Positions 13,026-24,800 are shown, numbered from the stretch's first letter. The stretch: DNA of 64,000 bases from Sipunculus nudus (GCA_026874595.1 CM049315.1:7002664-7066663), one strand, 5' to 3'. The notes: generated by a model not told the origin, from the letters alone. Numbers and translations are program-made.

Positions 13026-13889
13026 TATGAATGAAAATTAACAATTTAATAAAGGTGTTATTTGTTACTTTAAAATTATACAATTTGTATGAAATGGGAG
13101 TAATTAACATATTTAGAAGGCCAATAAAGACATATCGTCTCAAACTGGCACAAAGAGCCCTGAGCTTGGATATATCCATTGTGCGAGTGAATGCATACAA
13201 TATTTTTGTGCTTATACTAAAGTTTCCAAGTAGATCTCATCAAGAGTTGGATTCATTTGTTAATTTAGAAGTTTCAAACCCAAACTGGTTTCACTTGTAC
13301 CCCACTACAGTCCTTCCACTAACCCTGTCTACCTGATTTTTTGCAATAATTTATTACTAATAAAAGGAAGTTGGTTCACTTTTGTTCTCAAAAGGGCTAG
13401 GGCATTTGGGCTGCCGCAATCTTTTTTGAAAGGGTTGCAGACCAATATTTGCAACCTGGACCCCCTTTTCCAGAACTGGTGACTTTTTTTAGGTTTTGAA
13501 ACCCTTAAAAAAGTTGCAGCAGCAAAAAAGAAGGGGAGGGGGTCCAGTTCCTTGGATCTGCTTCTGCTAATATTGAGGTATATGCCTATTCCCATTTCTT
13601 TCTTTAGGAACAGCTTCCATGCCTTAAAACATACACTGAAATCATCTTTCATATCTTCCTTACATCAATCTAGCCTTTATACATCTTACAACTAGATATT
13701 TCTTGGCACCACGCCATGGTATCACCAGACAATTAATCCCCCACCCTTTAGGAATAGTCCTCCCCCCCCCCATCTTCAGCAGCATATACTGACACCTTGC
13801 AAGTGACTATGGAACATCTATCAACTTGGGAACAATATTTTTCACCAAATATGGGGGCCAATACAGAGAATCACTCTTATGAAAAGGGG
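13026..13889. other. Unique DNA with one foldback
   Basis: No gene could be supported. An inverted repeat pairs the region of CTGGACCCCCTTTTCC at about 13456-13471 with AGGGGAGGGGGTCCAG at about 13532-13547. The minus-strand frame at 13329-13652 spans this foldback; it is 107 codons with no recognisable domain. A C-run lies at about 13763-13772. Confidence 0.4.
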
Positions 13890-14914
13890 ATAAATTAAAC
13901 TATAAAAATGGTATGGTAGTTGGCGCCACCTGTCTGGTTAACAAGAAAACTCTCATAGATGGATGTACATGCCAATTTGGAGACCAACACATTGAAGGAC
14001 AATTTTCTTCTATAACAAATTTACAGATAATGGACCTACACAATGCAGGAGGCCAAGATCTATGGTTAATGAGCAGTTTTAGACCAATACAGCACATCAC
14101 TCCTAAGAAGAGAGCATTAATTTATTCCACAACAAAGGGAAGGTAGGTGGCTCCACCTGTCTGGTCTATGAGAAAATTTAATAGACATGCCAAATTTCAG
14201 GCAAATACCTTGAACCACTCCAGAGATAAAAGCAATTTTCACCAAAAGCACATGTACAAATGGACCCAATGGTAAAATGATATCAGATGGCGCCACCAGT
14301 CTTATGTACAAGATGAAGGAGTCCAAGATCTATGGATATGCACAATTTCAGGCCAATTGGGCAAATCACTCCTCAGAAAAGGGCATTAATTTATTCTACA
14401 AAAATGGGAAGGCAGGTGGCGCCACTGCTGGTCTACGAGAAAACTTTCAAAGATGGATGGACATGCCAAATTTCAGACAAATACCTTGAACCACTCCTGA
14501 GTTATAAGCAATTTTCACCAAAAGCACATGTACAGATGGACGCCATGGCAAAACAATTGCAGATGGCACCACCAGTCTTGAGTAAAAGATGGAGGAGTGC
14601 TAGATCTATGGATAGGCACAATTTCAGGCCAATAGTGTAAATCACTCCTTAGAAAAGGACATTAATTTATTCTACATAAACAGGAAGGTAGCTGGCGCCA
14701 CCTGTCTGGTTTAGGAGAAAACTTTCTAAGAAGGATGGACATGTCAAATTTCAGACCAATACCTTGAACCACTCTGGAGATGTGAGTAATTTTCACCCAA
14801 ACCACATGTACAGATGGATGCAACGGCAAACGATTGAAGATGGCACCATCAGACTTGAATACAAGACGGAAGTATCCAAGATCAATGTACATGCACAATT
14901 TCAGCCCAATCTGT
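13890..14914. repeat. Family G: tandem core of about 290 bp carrying GGCGCC palindromes
   Basis: Core segments alternate. One has GGTGGCGCCACC-like sequence followed by TGTCTGGTYTAYGAGAAAA, then GATGGACATGCCAAATTTCA. The other has CAGATGGCRCCACCAGTCTT, followed by CCAAGATCTATGGATATGCA. Three to four half-modules are visible, near 13920, 14145, 14290, 14415, 14565, 14690 and 14840. The palindrome is imperfect in all these copies (TTGGCGCCACCT, GGTGGCGCCACT). No coding frame is conserved between modules. It adjoins family H at about 14915, and the two could be parts of one composite element. Confidence 0.75.
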
Positions 14915-15666
14915 CCATAAGTTTTAGACTTTTCATACTCACAGTAATGTCAAGTGGCAATGATGGGGTATTAAAAGGCAGGAAAACAAGAGAAAGACAG
15001 AAGGTGGCACCACCTGTCTTCCGCAAAAAAACAAAGCTATCCAAGGTCTTTGGTCAATAAGAATTTTGGACCAATCTATGCATCCCTTATTGAGATATTT
15101 ATGATTTTGTGTGATTTTCACCATATATGGCAAAAACAAGGTCAAGGCCACTTTCATAGGAAAGGTCATGACCCCAATTTAATAAATACATCATCCCATG
15201 ACCCACGTCTAGGTATATGCATAATATGAAAGAAATCTGTCCATTAGTGTTTGACTTATAATGCTCACAGTACTGTCAAGTGGCAATGATGAGGGTATTA
15301 AATGGCATGAAAACATGCAAGAAAAAGTTAACAGGTGACCCCACCAGTTTCCGGTACATGACAACACAATCCAAGATCTTCGGTCAAGTTGATTTTTTAT
15401 CAATCCATGCAAGATTTCTTGAGATATTTCAGAATTTGTGTGATTTTCTGTCAAAATGGATCTATTCAAGGTCAAGGTAACTCTCCTAATAAAGGTCATG
15501 ACCCCATTTTAAATAGGCTTCGTTCTCTCTCCCATTTCTATGCACATGTCAAGTTTGGTAAAGATCTGTGAAATATTTTTTGAGTTATCGCGTCCAAACA
15601 AAATCTCGGCGGTGGCGGCGCAACCGTGCCTAAACCATAGTATCTCCAGGCTTTGTCTGGCAATAC
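14915..15666 (+). mobile_element. Family H: two 313-bp cores plus a 3' terminal hairpin
   Basis: Two diverged core copies lie at about 14915-15230 and 15231-15570. They share AGTGGCAATGATGRGGGTAT-type and TCAAGGTCAAGG-type words, and a GGTGGCACCACC variant in the first copy. After a CGGCGGTGGCGGCG stretch at 15607-15620, the element ends in a hairpin at 15640-15666 (arms GTAT / ATAC and CCAG / CTGG). This end has the same position and design as the end of family B (CATAGTATCCGC at 16961) although the cores differ. No protein frame. I infer a non-autonomous Helentron/pearl-like element. Confidence 0.6.
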
Positions 15667-16079
15667 AATAATAAAACATGTAACCAGTCAAAAATCTTTA
15701 AAAAATCTTAAAGCCCCCATGTCCCATTCTGGTTTGCTAATGAAAACATCATCACTGACCAGGTCATCAAGGTAAACATACCAATGTATGAATTTCTTGC
15801 CCAAAGCACAGTGCCTCGAAATAACTGTGAAAATTTGTATTTTATTTTAACTTTTAGAATTTAAAAAAATTGAGCCAACATTCATCATCTCATTTAATAC
15901 ATCCTCCAACCCCAATAAAAAGGCCAGTTACCGGGTTTATCAGCTAGCCAAACAAAATTTGCATCAACCTACTTAATTATGGTATAAATATTATTCACTT
16001 AACGGCCTGGTTGATATATGTCTCATATATATCCATGGTTCATGGCATCCGTAATAAGTGGACATTGTTTATTATCCTT
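15667..16079. other. Unique A+T-rich spacer
   Basis: Nothing recognised between the family H end and the truncated family B copy that follows. Confidence 0.5.
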
Positions 16080-16994
16080 AGATATGGATATGAAATGGTT
16101 GCAGGTGGCGCCACCAGTTTTGTGTATGATAAAGAGATATGGAAGATCTATACACATGCAAAATTTTGGCCCAATTGGTCAAATGGTTCCCGAGATATAA
16201 GCTTGGATGTCTGCAGCGTAAATGTGAATGTAGGTGGCGCCACCTGCCACAAAATCCAGAAAGCTATCCAAGATGTATAAACCTGCAAAATTTAGGCAGA
16301 TTAGTCAAACCAGTGCAGAGATATGAGTGATTTTATCCCACACAGACAAACAGACGGATGCTGTGCAAAAATTAATGCAGGTGGCACCACCAGTTTTGCG
16401 TATGACAAAGAGCTGTGTGAGATCTATACACATACAAAATTTTGGCCCAATCGGTCAAATGGTTCCTGAGATATGAGCTTGGATGTCTGCAGTGTAAACG
16501 TGAATGTAGGTGGCGCCACCGGTCATAAAATCGAGAAAGCTGTCCAGGATGAATACACATGCAAAATTTCAGGTGGATAAGTCCAACTAATGCAGAGATA
16601 TGAGTGATTTTATCCCAAGGCATATGAACAGTTGGACGCTGTGCAAAAATGGTTGCAGGTGGCGACACCATTTTTTATGTATCTTGTAAAGCCATCCAAG
16701 GGCTACATTTGTGCAAAATTTTTTTCCGGATTGGTCAAACGGTTCCTGAGATATGTGGGTTAATGTGTCAAAACAGACGCACAGACGGACACACTGGAGA
16801 GAGGAAAGGTCAGAGGTAAAAAAAAATTGGGGTGCAGCAGTTCACATGTGACCCGAACATAATCCCAGATTTCGTTAAATTCCCCCCCCTCCCCCCCCCA
16901 GCGGTTACGGAGGAGTTCTCCGGACACCTATGTGGCAGCGGGGTGGCAGGGGGCTGAAAACATAGTATCCGCAAAACTCTGTTTTGGCGGATAC
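16080..16994 (+). mobile_element. Family B copy 1, 5'-truncated
   Basis: Five half-modules carry perfect or near-perfect GGTGGCGCCACC (perfect at 16104, 16233 and 16509; variants at 16381 and 16658). They are followed by the family B tail (ACAGACGCACAGACGGACAC) and the terminal hairpin at 16965-16994, arms GTATCCGC and GCGGATAC. The family's usual 5' end (ACTAGAATACGGGTAG) is missing. C-runs at about 16884-16899 lie in the tail. Its frames shift between modules and are not coding. Confidence 0.85.
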
Positions 16995-17410
16995 AATTAC
17001 AAAATGAATGTATCAGTATTCCTGAAAAAGAGCTACGTTAATTCTTTATAATCATATCCTGTTTGTCTCCATGGTTTTATTAAGTTTTATATATTATCAA
17101 AAATCACTCACTTATTACATTCTATTATTTTATAATTTTCTGTCATATTTGGGTTGTTTCTACAAGTGCTACCTATATTTATACTGAATTTTGTTCAATA
17201 TTTTGCTTAAAGAGTGTAATAAATCACAAATATGCCTGAGCCTGCCAAAAAAAGCCAGATATACCAAAAAACAGTTTTCACATGAGAACAAAACTTAAAA
17301 AGAGATCTCACTAGACAATCCAAGCACTGTGAGTGAATTTTCTGTTTTAAGCACCATGACCAGCACTGATGACATAACCACTGATATATCACAAGTGATG
17401 TAACATGCTA
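16995..17410. other. Unique A+T-rich DNA
   Basis: No repeats or supported genes. The 61-codon minus frame at 17207-17392 has no domain. Confidence 0.5.
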
Positions 17411-17520
17411 AGCCTATATAAATGTCAGCTCTGCCTTGAGTTAATTTGTTCACGGCATCCAGAGGCTCATCAGGCTTTAATCCCTCAGATAATCCTCCAA
17501 AATGGATGAATGGCAGCTAA
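17411..17520 (+). promoter_or_regulatory. TATA-type promoter candidate
   Basis: GCCTATATAAATGTC at 17412-17426 resembles the candidate at 1361 (GGCTATATAAATACA). About 30 bases later the sequence becomes less A+T-rich (TTCACGGCATCCAGAGGCTC). An ATG at 17502 opens a frame of only seven codons. No linked exon was found, so this may be chance or a very short transcript. Confidence 0.2.
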
Positions 17521-17829
17521 TGTAATGAAAATACCAGTTTGACATTGACTAGCACATCACAACCCTGAAAATACCAAGAACCTTATTATATGTAACAATA
17601 ATCTGATTGTCAAAATATCAAGCTTGATGTCATGGTAATTGCATCAGTGACTCCAGTAAAGGCTAACAGTTTGTTTATAAAATAAATAATACATCACCTG
17701 TTGTAATTAATCTTTAAACGACTGCAAGTAATACATCTTGCTTGAGTAATAAAATAACAAAATTTATGACATAAAAGTGATCATGAACACATACAATATA
17801 TAATGAATAACTATACCTAAGTTTTAAAA
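17521..17829. other. Unique A+T-rich DNA
   Basis: Nothing recognised. Confidence 0.5.
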
Positions 17830-17830
17830 C

Positions 17831-17863
<33 letters not shown>
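17830..17863. repeat. (AT)n microsatellite
   Basis: An uninterrupted TA/AT run of about 32 bases directly before the MITE at 17871. Confidence 0.95.
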
Positions 17864-17866
<3 letters not shown>

Positions 17867-17870
17867 CAAC

Positions 17871-18034
17871 TAGAGTGAAACCTGAGTTATACGACCACCC
17901 ATGGGACTGGCCTAAAGTGGTCTTAATTCCCAGCTGGTCTTATTAGACAGGTCATCATTACCAATATAAATGCTTTTTGTTCACTCACGGGTGGTCTTAA
18001 CAGATAGGTGGTCTTTGAGACAGGTTCCACTGTA
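17871..18034. mobile_element. Foldback MITE, copy 1 (164 bp)
   Basis: The ends are inverted repeats: TAGAGTGAAACCTG on the left, and the reverse complement of the right end is TACAGTGGAACCTG. Inside are further inverted GACCACCC / GGGTGGTC words. A second member of the same length lies at 22230-22394. The frame at 18008 overlaps its right end and is not a gene. Confidence 0.75.
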
Positions 18035-19397
18035 CATGAAGACATATTTTACTTGAAGGATGAATTTACCCTTCTGGGAGTCTTGGGCCATTCATTGGGT
18101 AGGAGTCCCTTGCTATATTTTTGGTGCCTTACACCATATAAAAGTAAAACTGCCAGTTGCCACCTTTGCGTAAATAACTTTAAACAATATGAAATCAGTC
18201 TGATTTATTTGCATTGCCAAAACCATTGTAAAACCCATTTGTGTATGACAGGGATACAGATGAAACGCTAAATCTGCTTCAGCATGGGAATATGAAGACA
18301 ATGATACAGCAGTGTAAACAACAAAGGATGACCTCTGTAAGTCTAACATAAACACAATAAATAATCATAACTAAGAATAATACCATGATTGATCTGACTG
18401 GGTCAGGCCTATAGTCCACACGCGTGTTGACTCAATGCTTTTCACAATAAGAGGATTTAGCCACTGGTGTTGCTAATTATTAAATATTATTGTAACTATT
18501 CCACTGGTATAACAAAATTTAATACTGAATAAACAACAGCTGGTATATCCCTCCATTTAAATGACACAAAAACAACTCATATTCCTTAAAGTAATTACAT
18601 ATGACAGGTAAAGAATAAAGGTTGGTACCATGGTCCACTGCCTACAGAGATCTCTGTCCATAAGAAGATACTGAAGAATATGGAACATTAATTAATGAAA
18701 TATTCACATTTTTTTTGTAAGTGAAACACAACCATGGGCGTAGTCTTCCCATTAATCCAGCAAAGCACACACCCTGGGAAGGGGCCGACTGTGAAATTTC
18801 TCATCACTTTTAAACTGACATTCTCAACTCATAATTTCCTGACTTTGAGCCCTGTGCTCTTCCCCTACCCTAGAGAAGTTGGTTTTATAATCATTATTTA
18901 CACATATATCTTACATTACAATAATATTCACACTGTCATGATGATTAAGTGCATCAACGCATGGCTATAGGGGCTGGAGAGATAGAGAGGTCCCGATTGA
19001 GACAGAGATCAGACTACATCCCATCAAATGAGGGGCTGGGTACCTGCCAAGGTCTCTCTGATATTGATAAATCAGTGTGACATGATCATGGACCCTGCGA
19101 CCACACACGGTTACCCAGCACTCTCTCAGGTACTGAGCTATTTAAAAACATGCCTTTAATGGGCAAAGAAACCTGCAATATCTTTAAAGGATGTCTCCTT
19201 CAAAAAAAACCCCAAAAATTGACAGGATTTCTCTTGAACTGAAAACATTAGTGTTTGGGCTTTTTAAGAAAATAATTATACCTTTTCACATACTTTATTA
19301 TTATTATCATATCCATGTGAATAGGTGACAGGCAAAATAAACATAATCATATATGATTACATGCATACATGATTGTAAAACAAACATTTAAAAAACA
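18035..19397. other. Unique A+T-rich DNA
   Basis: No supported gene or repeat. Frames of 78 to 87 codons at 18008-18271, 18113-18355 (minus) and 18734-18970 have no domain and lie on A+T-rich sequence. Confidence 0.45.
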
Positions 19398-19898
19398 AGG
19401 GACCCATGGATCATGGCGCTCAGCTGATTTTGACTGGACTATAAATGTATCACCATTGTGATACTATATTGAGTCAAAAAAGCTTATGAATATCATGGAC
19501 ATGTTGGGCTATTATAAAGGAAATAACCTGACTGATGGCTTAATATGGAGTAAAATATAGTAGTTTTTTTTTTTTAAAATTTAAAATTGCGATCTATTTG
19601 AGCAAATATGAATGCAATAACAGTATTCTAAGCAGTGGCAGAATGATAATATGGCTATTTGTTGAAGGATCTATAGTGTATGGAAGTCTGCAAGATTTCA
19701 ATTCGACAGATATAATGTTATGATAAACTATGCTGAAGAGGGGATTTATGAATTTGTGACTGTATGACATGATATCTCTTTGGTCTTAACAAGGTACATT
19801 ATTTGGATGCCCACCACGTCAACATATTACACAATATTGACATAATTTCTGGCATGTACATGTAGGTACATATGAACAAATAGTTATACAAAATATAA
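19398..19898 (+). mobile_element. Family A copy 1, decayed 5' part
   Basis: Begins ACAAGGGACCCATGGATCAT and continues GGCGCTCAGCTGATT. The same start is seen at 30378, 32879 and 57842. The following 450 bases lack an obvious core module or 3' hairpin before the next family A start at 19899. Confidence 0.5.
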
Positions 19899-21176
19899 AC
19901 TAGGGACCCAGGGGTCTCGGAGCTCAGCTGTATTCGTCTATAGGGACATTTTGAAGAAATTTTTCAAAAAGACGGTACTGTGACCTTCGCCTTTGACCTC
20001 TGGTCCCTGAAAATCAAAATGTTTCTCACTTAAGTGGTCGGTCATTAATAGATCAAGTTTGAAGCCAATCCGTCAAGCCAATGCAGAATTATCATCCATA
20101 AACTAATTTGTGAATGGATGAGCCCTGTGACCTTGACCTTTGACCCCAAATCAAAAAGATTCTTCCTCTATCGGCAGGTGAGTAATATTTTGAAGATGGA
20201 AGTTTTGTGATGAAAAGTTTGGCTTGAAATGCATACACATTCCTTTTAAAGAAATGGGTTTTGTGACCTTGACCTTTAACCTTTTCACACCAAAATTGAC
20301 ACCTGGAAACTTATTTGTGAACAGATGGCCCCTGTGACCTTGACCTTTGACCTTGTGACCCCAAATTCATTTATGCTCTCCCTATACTAGCAAGTCAGCT
20401 TAATGTGCATAATGGAAAGTTTTGGATGAAAAGCTTGGCCTAAAATGCAGCCATAATCTTTTTATATAAGTGAGTCTTGTGACCTTGACCTTTGACCTCA
20501 TGACCCCAAAATCATACAGGTTCTATCTTTAGTGGTGGGCCATTTGTAAGTTGTTTTTGAAATTTATATGTCAATCAAACCTGGAGTTATCATCTGGAAA
20601 CAAATTTGTGTGGATAAATGGAACCACAGACATACAGACAGACGAACAGACAGACAGGGTGATTACTAAAGGGCATCCACTTGTTATCAATAAACACACC
20701 AGGTTGTGGGACACTAGATGGAATCACAGCTGAGAAACTGACATGATTGTTGTCATTTTTAAGTAAAAAGAAAATAGACAAATATTCGTAAAAATATGAA
20801 AAAAATAAGGTGGCCCCACCACTTTTAGGGAACTGACAAAACTAGTCACGGTCAATATTCAAGGCAAGCTTCATGACAATCCATGCATAAATTATCAAGA
20901 TATTGGAAGTTTAGTATCAAATTTTTTTTTATTCTGGGGGTACTTACAAGCCCCATAGCTCAGAGGATATAGGTCGCAGTGACCTAATTCTAGGTTTCCA
21001 AGGAGATTTTTTATTGACCTACTTGGATGTTGACTAAGAAGATTCCAGGACCAGCAGTTACAATTTGTGCCCTGCTTATGGACGACCGGATGGCAGGATG
21101 GCCAGACGTCCAGATGGACGACGGACAAAGCACCATTCCTATACCTCAGTTGACTTACAGTCAGCTGAGCTAAAAA
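19899..21176 (+). mobile_element. Family A copy 2, with AGGTCA-rich core and 3' hairpin
   Basis: Starts ACTAGGGACCCAGGGGTCTC followed by GGAGCTCAGCTG. Core modules near 19980, 20110, 20260, 20335 and 20480 carry TGACCTTGACCTTTGACC words. An ACAG/ACGA tract follows at 20627-20657, then a degenerate palindrome GGTGGCCCCACC at about 20811, a GGACGACCGGATGG-type tract at 21078-21125, and the family 3' hairpin at 21143-21171 followed by TAAAAATC. It may be a composite of two elements. No coding frame is conserved. Confidence 0.65.
20134..20498 (-). promoter_or_regulatory. DR1-type nuclear-receptor half-site pairs within the repeat core
   Basis: TGACCTTTGACCT occurs perfectly at 20341-20353 and 20486-20498, with a one-base variant ending CCC at 20134-20146. 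The reverse complement is AGGTCAAAGGTCA, the textbook direct repeat spaced by one base that is bound by RXR heterodimers, HNF4 and COUP-TF type receptors. Further TGACCT words precede each copy. The match is exact; any function is inference. Confidence 0.4.
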
Positions 21177-22108
21177 TCATCCTGTTATTTTTTACTGAGG
21201 CTTACAATGAGATTGGGTTCGGAGATGGTAACAGTGAATATTTCAGTTGATTCACATTTCTTAATTGCATCAAGATTTATAGCTAATTAATCTGGTTTAT
21301 AGAAGCTGAGGATGAGAGACATGGAGAGAGAAAGAGAGAGAGTGAGAGAGAAAGAGAGAGCTAGACTGCCAGAGAGAGAGAGAGTAAGAGATAGAGAGAG
21401 AGAGAGAAGCTCTCTGGTAATTACCAGCTTTAATTATCAAATTTCAAAGGTTAAAAGATTACATCCACTGTAAACATTTAAATCAAATGTGCTTAAAGAA
21501 AAAAATGTGCCATGGTCAAAGTTGGGCAAAATTGAAGCTTCCAATGTTATATTTATGCTATTATCTAAAAAAATTACAAGATTCTGATCTAATTTTGGGT
21601 ATAGAATTGAATTTTGATTAATTAAAGTTATATCCCTGAAAAGAAGCTCCTAGCTTTAACATTTATTGTGGTAAGTGATTAAATGTCTTTCCTCATTTTT
21701 TACAAAGTGCATTATGTTTGGGCCCATAACTTTTACAAATTATGTAACACTGACCTAATTTCTGGCATGTACAGAGGAACTATGTAGGGGAATATTTCGG
21801 GTAAATATGAAAAAAACAGACATGTGGTTTTGACACTAGGCAGTCCTGAAGTGTGACAATAAGTCTATAATAAAAAAATTGAAGTTTTTAATTAATTTCT
21901 TAAAGAAATGAAGTCATAGACACCCAGTTTCAGGTTTGGCAGGAGAACATAGGGACATCTAACTGAATGCTGAATTGCGTATTCATAGGTCAAACGGTGT
22001 TGAAACATGCCTGTCTTATGGACGGACGGCAGGACGGACAGCTGGAAGTATGACGAACAATGGACCACAACTATAGCTCAGATGACTTGTAGTCAGCCGA
22101 GCTAAAAA
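21177..22108 (+). mobile_element. Family A copy 3, decayed, with 3' hairpin
   Basis: The 3' end is clear: arms AGCTCAGATGAC and GTCAGCCGAGCT at 22075-22103 with loop TTGTA, then AAAAA. A tract GACGGACGGCAGGACGGACA precedes it at 22021. A GA-rich microsatellite block lies at 21310-21408. The 5' start is not recognisable. Confidence 0.55.
21310..21408. repeat. GA-rich microsatellite
   Basis: Runs of GAGA with short interruptions (GTGAGAG, CTAGACTGCC). Confidence 0.9.
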
Positions 22109-22229
22109 GTGTACAAAGGAAATAAAACATAGACTGCAGGATAATGGAGTCTTTATGGCCATACTGATATATATCAAGGATAAGCATCATGAGTTAAATT
22201 GAGTTTTAATCACTTTAAAATAAACTCAA

Positions 22230-22394
22230 TACATTGTTAAACTGTCTGAAAGACCACCAGTCTATTAAGACCACCCTTGAGGGAACCAAATGCATTCATA
22301 TTAGTTATTACGTACCAATCTAATAAGACCACTTGTAAATTGAGACCACTTTTGACAGTCCAAAGGGTGGTCTTATTACACAGGTTTCAATGTA
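22230..22394. mobile_element. Foldback MITE, copy 2 (165 bp)
   Basis: The left end starts TACATTGTTAAACTGTC. The reverse complement of the right end starts TACATTGAAACCTGTG. Inner inverted AAGACCACC / GGTGGTCTT words and the CAGGTTTCAATGTA end match copy 1 at 17871-18034. Confidence 0.7.
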
Positions 22395-23221
22395 TAAATT
22401 TCAATAAACTACTTTACCACACAAGGTATTTTTTACAATTTTTATGATTTTTAAAAATCCCTATATTGCAAATCTAGACTGTACAGATATAATACCATTT
22501 CAAAGGAAATGGATGAGGCCAGAGGTATCAAATTCTAATACATTAAGAGTTGATTAATACCATGGTTAGTCCACTCCTAAGGGACATCACTGGTACAAGT
22601 GAGAGATAAATCCTCAACAATCACTTCCTGGTGCCCTCACACTGACCCGATCACTGATTACCTGGGGAACATTATATGTGTGTATAAAGTGCCAACGTTC
22701 CTCTTGATTCAATTACCTTCACTGCTATACCTTTAATCTTCACCAGCCCCACCCCTGTCTGTGACAGGTATTAATCAGCCCACCATCAGCCACTGATACT
22801 GCAGCTGATGCTGACTCCTACTGGACCACCAGCCCCTGATGAGGCTGGACATCCCACCAAGGATCAATAGGTCAAGCCATAAGTTCAACAGAGGTCAAGT
22901 GGTACCATGCTGTTATAATAGTCTGGGCAGCAACTGTCTTGTCTGCTGGTCATTTCAATCATGTATCCAGATACTTGTGAGACTGTAACAGCACTGATGG
23001 ATGGACTGCCAGACTCCGCTTGACCTGGCTGGCTTGGGGCAAACAATCACACCTTCCAGCCCTGCCTTTGTTCTAAAGATGTATGGAGATTGTTAGAACT
23101 ATCAGACTGTTACCTTTTAATAGGTTCAAGGTCATTTCAGTAACAGATTCAAGATGGATCTACTGGTCAGAATCTGACATTTCCAATACTGTTAAACCAA
23201 GTCATCTAAAGTAACAGTTAT
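22395..23221. other. Unique DNA with a GC-richer island at 22700-23060
   Basis: The island is rich in CTG, CAG and CCAG words (CACCAGCCCCACCCCTG, GACCACCAGCCCCTGATGAG) and stands out from the A+T-rich surroundings. No frame or RNA fold could be assigned. It could be an untranslated exon or a conserved noncoding element. Confidence 0.4.
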
Positions 23222-24010
23222 CACACTCTGATCCTATCAACAATGATGCAGCTCTCACACCCTGATCCTATCAACTATTCCAATTATCAAACTTTGATAC
23301 TAACAAGATCGTTCCAGCTATAACACGCTGACCCTACCAAGACTGGTCCAGCAATCACACTCTAATCCTATCGAGATTGTTCCAGCAAATCACATTCTGA
23401 TCCTATCAACAATAATCCATGCAGTAATCACACCCTATCAAAATTAATCCAGTTATAACACTCTGGTTCTATCAAGATCATTCAGCTATCACACTGATCC
23501 TATCAAGATTGTTGCAGCAATCACATTCTGATCCTATCAAGAATGTTCCAGCAATCATACTAGGATCCTACCAAGATTGTTCCAGATATCACACTCTGAT
23601 CCAATCAAGATTGTTCCAGAAATCATACTTTGATCAATCAAAAATGCTCCAGATATCACACTCTGTTCCTATCAAAATAATTCCAGCAAATCACACTCAG
23701 ATCCTATCAACAATGATCCAGCTCTCCTCACACTCTGATACTATTTATTTTCCAGATGTAACACTCTGATCCTATCAAGAGTGTTCCAGCAATCACACTA
23801 TGATCCTATCAGGATTGTTCCAGATATCACACTTTGATCCTATTAACAATGTTCCAGCAATCACCCTATGATCCTTTCAAGACTGTTCCAGCTGTCATAC
23901 TCTTATCTTATCCAGATTGTTCCAGAAATCAAACTCTGATCCTACCATGACTGTTTCTGTTACTACAATTGGATTCTTCAAGATTTGTTCAGCTATCACA
24001 CTGTGAACCT
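23222..24010. repeat. Degenerate 34-bp minisatellite, about 23 copies
   Basis: The unit resembles CCAGCAATCACACTCTGATC followed by CTATCAAGATTGTT. Copies vary by small indels and substitutions, so this is an old array. The 86-codon frame at 23509 is a by-product. Confidence 0.9.
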
Positions 24011-24199
24011 GCTTTTCCCTCAGAACCAATTATTCTTAACATGATTACAATATGTAAAACTGCATTCTCTGTTATGTCTGTTGTTATGTCAAGACTCTAT
24101 CAAAATTAACATAATTGTAATTGATTGATTGTGATTGTGGTGTGTTTTTGTTAGGATTATTTGTAATATTTAGATCCTGGGGGGGGGGGGTTATCTGTC
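24011..24199. other. Spacer with a G-run
   Basis: A run of about 11 G at 24179-24190 separates the 34-bp and 36-bp minisatellites. Confidence 0.8.
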
Positions 24200-24800
24200 A
24201 TGTGCATATATGATGATGACTGTTACATCTGTAATATGTAGAGATCCTGCCAGGACTGATATGCCTGTATTATGTAGAGTCCTGTCAGGATTGTTACAAC
24301 TGTAATATGCAGAGATCCTGTCAGGACTATTAGTTACACCTTTTATATGTATGGACCCTATCAGGACTGTCAAACCTGTAATATGTAGAGAATCTGATTG
24401 TCAGGACTGTTACAACTGTAATATGTAGAGATCATGTCAGGCCTGTTACAACTTTATTATGTATGGACCCTGTCAGGACTGTCACACCTGTAATATGTAG
24501 AGATCCTAGCTGTCAGGACTGTTACAACTGTAATATGTAGAGATCCTGTAAGGACTGTTACATCTGTAATATGTATGGACCCTGTCAGAACTGTAACACC
24601 TGTAATATGTAGAGGTCCTGTCAGGACGGTTACATCTGTAATATGTAGAGGTACTTTCAGGACTGTTCTACCTGTAATATGTAGAGATCCTCTCAGGAAT
24701 GTTACACCTGTAACATGTAAAAATCCTGTCAGAATTGCTACACCTGTAATATGTAGAGATCCTGTCAGGACTGTTACACCAGCCATTACATTCTTTCTGG
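24200..24800. repeat. Degenerate 36-bp minisatellite, about 17 copies
   Basis: The unit resembles CTGTCAGGACTGTTACACCT followed by GTAATATGTAGAGATC. 36 is a multiple of 3, so frames stay open in places, such as 133 codons on the minus strand at 24457-24858 repeating VLTGSLHITDVT-like 12-residue units. I treat that as a by-product of the period, not a gene. Confidence 0.9.

Noticed and set aside
13329-13652. 107-residue minus-strand protein
   Set aside because: It spans a GC-rich foldback, has no domain and no exon-like edges.
22833-22870. Hammerhead ribozyme core (CTGATGAG)
   Set aside because: No GAAA box or matching stem II/III arms follow; the 7-mer alone is expected by chance.
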